A stretch of 6,146 nucleotides of DNA from an uncultured Bacillota bacterium (lineage in GTDB: Bacteria; Bacillota; Clostridia; Peptostreptococcales; Anaerovoracaceae): assembly GCA_946638265.1 (NCBI GenBank), contig CAMPBN010000073.1:1-6146 (forward strand), written 5' to 3'. The notes beneath the pieces are model-generated. The model saw nothing but the letters and a program-made list of their open reading frames with translations. It was not told where the DNA came from and made no database searches. Positions 1 through 4,141 of the stretch are shown piece after piece. The first letter of the stretch is position 1. Each line of letters starts with the position of its first letter. Made by a program: the position numbers and the translations under genes.

Positions 1-110
1 TGTCCATTCCAAAGGAAGGCAGCCGCCACAGCTATATGATCTTCGAAGACGGCAAATTCACGTGGTACGACCTGGAGACAGGCGATGCTTACATGTATTA
101 CGATATGTAA
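1..110 (+). CDS. C-terminal fragment of an unidentified protein
   Basis: The frame beginning at base 3 stays open from the window edge to a TAA at 108-110, giving 35 residues that end in GDAYMYYDM. The tail is rich in aromatic and acidic residues (FEDGKFTWYDLETG), which suggests a folded beta-rich C-terminus, but I recognise no family. The start lies upstream of the window, so length and domain content are unknown. It is called real because the frame runs cleanly to a stop shortly before the signal peptide of the next gene, in the same direction, with a 43-base gap. It could be co-transcribed with the downstream surface protein; no terminator separates them. Function cannot be assigned from what is visible. 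Confidence 0.6.
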   Translation, partial: SIPKEGSRHSYMIFEDGKFTWYDLETGDAYMYYDM

Positions 111-153
111 ACGTTATAGTATAGTGGGAAAACCTGAAAAAGTGGGGAAAAGG

Positions 154-1578
154 ATGAAAAAATTAAGAATTTTGGCGGTGGCAGTATTCATAATGGCGGC
201 TTGTTCGCTGCCGGTTTTCGCTGCCGAATTTGAAGATGTTCCTGCGAATTCGTGGTATCACACCTATGTTTCCGACCTGTCGGAAAAGGGGATCATCAAG
301 GGAAAATATCCGGGGCTTTTCTGCCCGCAAGAGTCCGTTACGTGCACGGAAGCGCTGAAGATGATGATGGAAGCATCCGGTGTTGAAATCAGGGACATTG
401 CGGAAGGCGAAGAAGCAGGCTTTTGGGGTGGTGACATCCTGGCTACGGCCAGAGCCGAAGGCATTGCCAACGTGCCGTTTTCGGACAGGAACAGGCCGGC
501 CACCCGCGAAGAAATCTGTTCTTATATGGTGAATGCCAAAGGATGGCAGCATTCTTCATGGCAGGAGTCCGTATTTATCGACTACCCGACGGAATATAAC
601 GGTGCAGGTGGATATAGAGGCGTGAACGGCAACATCCTCTATCAGAAGGGCATAGTAACAGGCTCCAAAGCCGACAAGGGCTACATTTTCAATGCAAACA
701 GCAATGTTACCAGGGCCGAAACGGCCACTCTTGTATACAGATTGAATCATTACGACCCGCTGGAGCTGAGAAAGCCGGTGGGAGATGCGGAAGCCTGCGT
801 TGTGGCCAATCCTGAGACAATCAGCGACTGGCAGAAGGTGATGCTCTACATGGCAGTGAACAACCTGACAGAATATACCGTATATTACAGCGGAGACCCG
901 GGAATGTGGGCCGGCAGCAAGGGCAAGACCATTGTAGAAAACGCATGCGATGCTCTTGGCAACCCGGACAATCCGTGGGATAACGACGGGCTCTACTCCA
1001 AATACCACGAATATTTCTGTTACACTACAGGCTGCAATGCCAAGACTGCTGTGACAAACGGGCAGTTTTCGGTGACACTCTATCTCAATAACGAGACTTT
1101 TTCCGCAGGCGAGATTAAGCGTCTCAGGGCCGATTTCTTCGAAGGCGTGGGGAGCGAGCTCAAAAAGATGATTGCAGGCGGTAAGATCACTGCGGATATG
1201 ACGGATGAGCAAAAAGCTTCCGTAATTTACGATTATGTCTGCGCGAAGTGCGAATATGACAAGGCAGGTACTGCTGAGCACAGATTCTTGGGCTATGGCG
1301 CGCTGATTGAAGGCAAAGCTGTATGCCAGGGCTATGTGGCGCTCTACAACGCCATGTGCAAGGAACTGGGGATTGCCTGCGTCGGAATAGTGGGAGGCAG
1401 TGCTGCGCATCCTTCCGTGGCTGACCATATCTGGACTTACGCAAATATAGACGGACTCTGGAGACACATAGACGTCACTTATGCAGACACTTCCGAAAAG
1501 GAAGCGGAGCTTGGAAGCTACAAGTATTTTTGCAAGAGTGACCGTGAGTTTACGAGCACGCATGTGTGGAAGGAGTAG
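154..1578 (+). CDS. Exported SLH-domain protein with transglutaminase-like domain
   Basis: This is a predicted cell-surface protein of 474 residues. The ATG at 154 is chosen because it opens a classic signal peptide (MKKLRILAVAVFIMAAC, cleavage likely after VFA at residue 23) and follows a GGGGA ribosome site five bases away. The in-frame ATG at 85 would add 23 residues and overlap the preceding gene. Three SLH motifs follow at about residues 26-75, 90-130 and 141-197; their ITRAE-like cores read TCTEA, TREEI and TRAET, so the first is degenerate. SLH repeats normally anchor proteins to cell-wall polymers. After an unrecognised middle region (about 200-350), a transglutaminase/papain-like domain occupies about 355-474. 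Its apparent triad is Cys391 (AVCQGY), His425 (DHIWTY) and Asp440 (HIDVTYAD). Such bacterial domains may be proteases, amidases or crosslinkers; which applies here is unknown. The mature part has 13 cysteines, including a CAKC pair at 363-366. Confidence 0.88.
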   Translation: MKKLRILAVAVFIMAACSLPVFAAEFEDVPANSWYHTYVSDLSEKGIIKGKYPGLFCPQESVTCTEALKMMMEASGVEIRDIAEGEEAGFWGGDILATARAEGIANVPFSDRNRPATREEICSYMVNAKGWQHSSWQESVFIDYPTEYNGAGGYRGVNGNILYQKGIVTGSKADKGYIFNANSNVTRAETATLVYRLNHYDPLELRKPVGDAEACVVANPETISDWQKVMLYMAVNNLTEYTVYYSGDPGMWAGSKGKTIVENACDALGNPDNPWDNDGLYSKYHEYFCYTTGCNAKTAVTNGQFSVTLYLNNETFSAGEIKRLRADFFEGVGSELKKMIAGGKITADMTDEQKASVIYDYVCAKCEYDKAGTAEHRFLGYGALIEGKAVCQGYVALYNAMCKELGIACVGIVGGSAAHPSVADHIWTYANIDGLWRHIDVTYADTSEKEAELGSYKYFCKSDREFTSTHVWKE

Positions 1579-1594
1579 CGTGGATTGCGCGAGA

Positions 1595-1657
1595 TTTGAT
1601 TTCGACTTTTGCTAAAATGGCATATACTTTTTGTTGAAAAACGAAATCAAAGTATAT
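1595..1657. repeat. Two nested inverted repeats spanning the mreB promoter
   Basis: TTTGATTTCG (1595-1604) is perfectly inverted as CGAAATCAAA (1642-1651). Overlapping it, ATATACTTT (1622-1630) is perfectly inverted as AAAGTATAT (1649-1657). The right arms of both fall in the spacer between the -35 and -10 boxes of the promoter, and the second reaches the first base of the -10. This placement would suit an operator, or a weak stem-loop at the end of the upstream transcript. The sequence is AT-rich, so some of the symmetry could be chance. No GC-rich stem with a T-run is present, so I do not call a terminator here. Confidence 0.5.
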
Positions 1658-1662
1658 ATAAT
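1634..1662 (+). promoter_or_regulatory. Sigma-A type promoter for the mreB homologue
   Basis: TTGAAA (1634-1639) is separated by exactly 17 bases from a perfect TATAAT (1657-1662). This matches the vegetative promoter consensus of Bacillota at 11 of 12 positions with ideal spacing. Transcription would start near 1669, leaving a leader of about 30 bases before the ATG at 1701, with GGAGA (1691-1695) as the ribosome binding site. The promoter lies inside the inverted repeats described for 1595-1657. Confidence 0.8.
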
Positions 1663-1700
1663 TAATCTGTTGCACAAAAAAGATAGAAACGGAGAATAGT

Positions 1701-2720
1701 ATGGCTTTTACTGAAATCGGCATTGACCTGGGTACGGCCAATGTGCTTGTATATATCAAGAATAAGGGAGTTGTCCTCAACGAGCCTTCTGTTGTGGCTA
1801 TCAACAAGGACACCAATGAAATCCTGGCTGTCGGCGAAGAAGCAAGACAGATGCTGGGAAGAACTCCTGCCAATATCGTGGCTGTAAGACCGCTGAGAGA
1901 CGGCGTTATCTCTGACTACGATATTACGGAAAAGATGCTGAAATATTTTATCCGCAAGGCTTGCGGCAGCAGCAGATTTTTCAAGCCACGGATCATGATT
2001 TGTGTTCCGAGCGGCGTTACCGAAGTGGAAAAACGTGCCGTAAGAGAAGCTGCAGAGCAGGCAGGCGGCAAGATGGTATATCTGATGGAAGAGCCGGTAG
2101 CGGCAGCCATCGGTGCAGGACTGGATATCACACGCCCTGACGGAAACATGGTTATCGACATCGGCGGCGGTACTACGGATATCGCGGTTATCGCGCTGGG
2201 CGGCATCGTTCAGTCCGCATCCGTAAAGGTGGCAGGCGACAAGTTTGACGAAGCCATCATCAAATATATGAGAAAAGAGCACAAGCTCTATATCGGTGAA
2301 AGAACTGCCGAAGAGATGAAGAAGAGCATCGGAACGGCCTATCCGAGAGAAGAGCTGATCGTGCAGGAATGCCGCGGCAGAGACCTGGTAACGGGACTGC
2401 CAAAGAATATCGAGATCACTTCCAAGGAGATGCTCGAAGCGCTCGACGATCCTCTGCAGATCATCTGCGAAGCTGTTCACGGCGTTTTGGAAAAGACTCC
2501 GCCTGAACTGGCAGCCGACATCAGCAATATCGGTATCGTGGTTACCGGCGGTGGCGCTCTGCTGAACGGTATCGACCGCAGAATCGAGGAACGCACAGGC
2601 ATCAAGGTGACTGTTGCCGAGGAGCCGAAACTTTGCGTGGCTGTGGGCACAGGCAAGGCTTTGGACAGCCTTGAGTTCTGGCAGAACGACAAGATAAACC
2701 AGCGCAAGCCATATATCTAG
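1701..2720 (+). CDS. mreB: Rod-shape protein MreB/Mbl family (bacterial actin)
   Basis: This 339-residue protein has the usual length and all actin-fold nucleotide motifs of the MreB family: phosphate-1 loop DLGTANVLVY (9-18), the EEPVAAAIGAG segment (130-140), phosphate-2 loop DIGGGTTD (153-160) and adenosine loop VTGGGALLNG (281-290). MreB proteins form ATP-dependent filaments under the membrane that guide lateral wall synthesis. Two Phe residues at 93-94 sit where other MreBs have a hydrophobic membrane-insertion loop. The start follows GGAGA with a five-base spacer. Paralogue assignment is uncertain: DLGTANVL and GGGTTD read like B. subtilis Mbl, while CVPSGVTEVE and TGLPKNIEIT read like MreB. 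The gene has its own promoter and terminator and no mreC/mreD next to it, which fits an extra paralogue such as Mbl or MreBH. The C-terminal tail (LEFWQNDKINQRKPYI) is polar and unremarkable. Confidence 0.95.
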   Translation: MAFTEIGIDLGTANVLVYIKNKGVVLNEPSVVAINKDTNEILAVGEEARQMLGRTPANIVAVRPLRDGVISDYDITEKMLKYFIRKACGSSRFFKPRIMICVPSGVTEVEKRAVREAAEQAGGKMVYLMEEPVAAAIGAGLDITRPDGNMVIDIGGGTTDIAVIALGGIVQSASVKVAGDKFDEAIIKYMRKEHKLYIGERTAEEMKKSIGTAYPREELIVQECRGRDLVTGLPKNIEITSKEMLEALDDPLQIICEAVHGVLEKTPPELAADISNIGIVVTGGGALLNGIDRRIEERTGIKVTVAEEPKLCVAVGTGKALDSLEFWQNDKINQRKPYI

Positions 2721-2727
2721 AAAATGC

Positions 2728-2760
2728 AGGCTGTATCCCGAGGGTACAGCCTTTATTTTT
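2728..2760 (+). terminator. Rho-independent terminator of the mreB homologue
   Basis: Eight bases after the stop codon, AGGCTGTA (2728-2735) pairs with TACAGCCT (2745-2752) around a nine-base loop, followed by the T-rich tract TTATTTTT (2753-2760). This is a standard intrinsic terminator. It separates the mreB unit from the methyltransferase/regulator pair. Confidence 0.88.
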
Positions 2761-2770
2761 AAATCGTAAT

Positions 2771-2916
2771 TCGGGGCACTGTCGGGGCATCCGATACCAC
2801 GGCTCGCGCCTGGTGCGGATCTAGTAGCTTAGGTTACGCAGCGGTACTAAGCTCTTGCTTCGCTTACGCTCGCAAATCGCTAAGTGCCGGCTATCCGCAA
2901 CGGTCTCGGCTGCCCC
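2771..2916. other. Structured intergenic element: long imperfect inverted repeat
   Basis: No plausible gene lies here; the stretch instead holds an extended inverted architecture. Going inward the pairs are GGGGCA (2784-2789) with TGCCCC (2911-2916), CCGA (2791-2794) with TCGG (2906-2909), ACC (2796-2798) with GGT (2902-2904), TGCGGAT (2814-2820) with ATCCGCA (2893-2899), and CTTAG (2828-2832) with CTAAG (2880-2884). That is 25 pairs, and the first three stems are separated by single symmetric mismatches. A side hairpin GGC-TCGC-GCC (2801-2810) branches from the left arm. The apex can form its own stem, AGCTTAG (2826-2832) with CTAAGCT (2847-2853). TCGGGGCA is directly repeated at 2771-2778 and 2782-2789. 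It could be a structured RNA, a leader of the downstream operon, or a dispersed palindromic (MITE/REP-like) repeat. I do not recognise it as tRNA, SRP RNA, 6S RNA, RNase P RNA or a riboswitch I know. The coding strand cannot be told from structure alone. Confidence 0.6.
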
Positions 2917-2925
2917 AACAGCACC

Positions 2926-2948
2926 CCTCTTTATTTAAATATAAGAGG
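2926..2948. repeat. AT-centred inverted repeat upstream of the methyltransferase
   Basis: CCTCTT (2926-2931) is inverted as AAGAGG (2943-2948) around an AT-only centre that contains the palindrome ATTTAAAT (2933-2940). It abuts the stronger hairpin at 2948-2981, sharing one base. The AT-rich centre is the likeliest place for a -10 box (for example TATAAG at 2940-2945), but I find no matching -35, so no promoter is called. Confidence 0.4.
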
Positions 2949-2981
2949 CATGCGCGAGGTAGGTACCTGCCTTGCGCATGC
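2948..2981 (+). promoter_or_regulatory. 15-bp leader hairpin directly before a ribosome binding site
   Basis: GCATGCGC (2948-2955) pairs perfectly with GCGCATGC (2974-2981). Pairing continues inward through GAGGTAG (2956-2962) with CTGCCTT (2967-2973) using two G-U wobbles, closing on a GTAC loop (2963-2966). This makes 15 continuous pairs in RNA. No T-run follows, so it is not a terminator; instead the ribosome site AAGGAG begins at 2984, two bases after the stem. It may stabilise the mRNA 5' end, keep the ribosome site single-stranded, or be a DNA-level operator. Confidence 0.6.
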
Positions 2982-2983
2982 AG

Positions 2984-2989
2984 AAGGAG
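2984..2989 (+). promoter_or_regulatory. Ribosome binding site that fixes the methyltransferase start
   Basis: AAGGAG lies five bases before the ATG at 2995. It excludes the longer in-frame opening at 2884, whose extra 37 codons would run through the hairpins and resemble no part of this enzyme family. Confidence 0.85.
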
Positions 2990-2994
2990 AATAT

Positions 2995-4137
2995 ATGAAA
3001 TTAGAACTGATAGCGACCGCGACCTTCGGGCTCGAAGCGGTAGTAAAACGAGAAATAGAGCAGCTGGGATACAAGATCCTGAAGTCTGAAGACGGCAAGA
3101 TCACGTATCTGGGCGACGAGCGCGCGATAGTCAGGAGCAATCTCTGGCTGCGCTGCGCCGACAGAGTGCTGCTGAAAATGGGCGAATTCGAAGCGCTGGA
3201 GTTTGAGGACCTCTTCCAGCAGACCAAGGCGCTGCCGTGGGAAGAATGGATACCGCCGGACGGCAAATTCACCGTCACCGGCACATCCGTAAAATCCAAG
3301 CTCCACAGCGTGCCTGCATGCCAGTCCATCGTGAAGAAGGCAGTGGTGGAAAAGCTTGGAGAATGCTACGGCATCAGCCACTTTGAGGAGACTGGTGCGG
3401 AATATACGATTAAGGCAACGCTTTTGAAAAACCGCGTGACTCTGACTATCGATACTTCCGGCGCCGGCCTTCACAAACGCGGGTACCGCGTTTGTGACGT
3501 GGCAGCTCCGATCAAAGAGACCCTGGCCGCAGCCATGGTGAGCCTGTCGTTCTGGAACAAGGATCGCATACTGATCGACCCTTGCTGCGGCTCCGGCACT
3601 ATTCCCATCGAAGCTGCCATGCAGGCCAAAAACATTGCTCCGGGCCTTGGCCGGCGCTTTGCATCCGAGGGCTGGGACGCGGTGCCCGAAAAGCTCTGGA
3701 AGGAAGAGCGAAAGGCGGCTTTTGATGCCATAGATAACGACCTTGCACTTGATATCACAGGTTATGATATCGACAAAAGAGCCGTGGAAGCCGCCCGCGA
3801 AAACGCCATCGAAGCCGGCGTGGACGATTGCATAGAGTTTCACATCATGGATATGACAAAGCTCAGCGCAGAAGGCAGAGAGGGCGGCATTATCATCACC
3901 AATCCGCCATACGGCGAGCGAATAGGCGAAGCTAAAGAGATAGAGAAGATTTATCGCAAATATGGCGAATTTTTCAAGGAAAATCCGACATGGTCACTGT
4001 TCATGATCACCACGGACAAGGAAGCCGAGAAGAAGACGCTGGGCCGCCCGGCAGATAGACGCCGCAAGCTCTACAACGGGCGCCTTGAAGTTTGTTATTA
4101 CCAGTTCCACGGGCAAAAACCCGTGAAGTCCGAATAA
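2995..4137 (+). CDS. rlmL: THUMP/UPF0020 23S rRNA guanine-N2 methyltransferase (YpsC/RlmL type)
   Basis: This 380-residue protein matches the YpsC/RlmL family in size and order. The N-terminal region (MKLELIATATFGLEAVVKRE) leads into a THUMP RNA-binding domain at about residues 40-155. The family signature HKRGYRV follows at 160-166, then a Rossmann-type methyltransferase domain: SAM motif I DPCCGSGT (195-202), acidic GYDID (256-260) contacting the SAM ribose, and motif IV NPPYGER (303-309), typical of exocyclic-amino N-methylation. The E. coli homologue RlmL makes m2G2445 in 23S rRNA; the same target is inferred here, not shown. E. coli RlmL is a fusion with RlmK; here only the RlmL half is present, as in B. 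subtilis YpsC. The stop is four bases before the regulator gene, implying one transcript. A clear promoter is not visible; the structured leader at 2771-2981 lies upstream. The last residues (YQFHGQKPVKSE) overlap a small hairpin. Confidence 0.92.
   Translation: MKLELIATATFGLEAVVKREIEQLGYKILKSEDGKITYLGDERAIVRSNLWLRCADRVLLKMGEFEALEFEDLFQQTKALPWEEWIPPDGKFTVTGTSVKSKLHSVPACQSIVKKAVVEKLGECYGISHFEETGAEYTIKATLLKNRVTLTIDTSGAGLHKRGYRVCDVAAPIKETLAAAMVSLSFWNKDRILIDPCCGSGTIPIEAAMQAKNIAPGLGRRFASEGWDAVPEKLWKEERKAAFDAIDNDLALDITGYDIDKRAVEAARENAIEAGVDDCIEFHIMDMTKLSAEGREGGIIITNPPYGERIGEAKEIEKIYRKYGEFFKENPTWSLFMITTDKEAEKKTLGRPADRRRKLYNGRLEVCYYQFHGQKPVKSE
4108..4125 (+). other. Small hairpin at the methyltransferase/regulator junction
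   Basis: CACGGG (4108-4113) pairs perfectly with CCCGTG (4120-4125) around a CAAAAA loop, inside the last codons of the methyltransferase. The downstream ATG (4142) has no recognisable ribosome site in its preceding 16 bases, which read mostly AATAATTTT. The hairpin could influence reinitiation or pausing. It lacks a proper T-run, so it is not called a terminator. Confidence 0.4.
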
Positions 4138-4141
4138 TTTT

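Noticed and set aside
85..153. Earlier ATG at 85 as start of the SLH-transglutaminase gene
   Set aside because: It overlaps the preceding gene's last codons, lacks a ribosome site, and would place 23 charged residues before an otherwise perfect signal peptide that begins at 154.
111..153. Promoter upstream of the SLH-transglutaminase gene (TATAGT at 115-120 or 120-125)
   Set aside because: The -10-like boxes exist, but the best -35 candidate (TTACGA at 98-103) is poor and the spacing is 16. It is not supportable without start-site data.
154..222. Lipoprotein signal (MAAC ending at residue 17)
   Set aside because: Met at the -3 position is a poor lipobox, and a conventional cleavage site (VFA then AEFEDV) follows six residues later, right before the first SLH motif. 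SLH anchoring also makes a lipid anchor unnecessary.
556..1563. Long minus-strand reading frames opposite genes (556-1563, 1662-2480, 3001-3843, 4595-5437)
   Set aside because: Each lies antisense to a well-supported gene with recognisable domains. Their translations show no family motifs and no credible ribosome sites, so they are codon-bias shadows.
2771..2916. tRNA, SRP RNA, 6S RNA, RNase P RNA or a familiar riboswitch
   Set aside because: No T-loop GTTCRA motif, no CCA-type acceptor pairing, no SRP GGAAGCAGC-like core and no known aptamer core was seen. The element is left unclassified.
2884..2994. 37-codon N-terminal extension of the methyltransferase from the ATG at 2884
   Set aside because: It would translate the hairpins, resembles nothing in the family, and AAGGAG at 2984 clearly marks the start at 2995.
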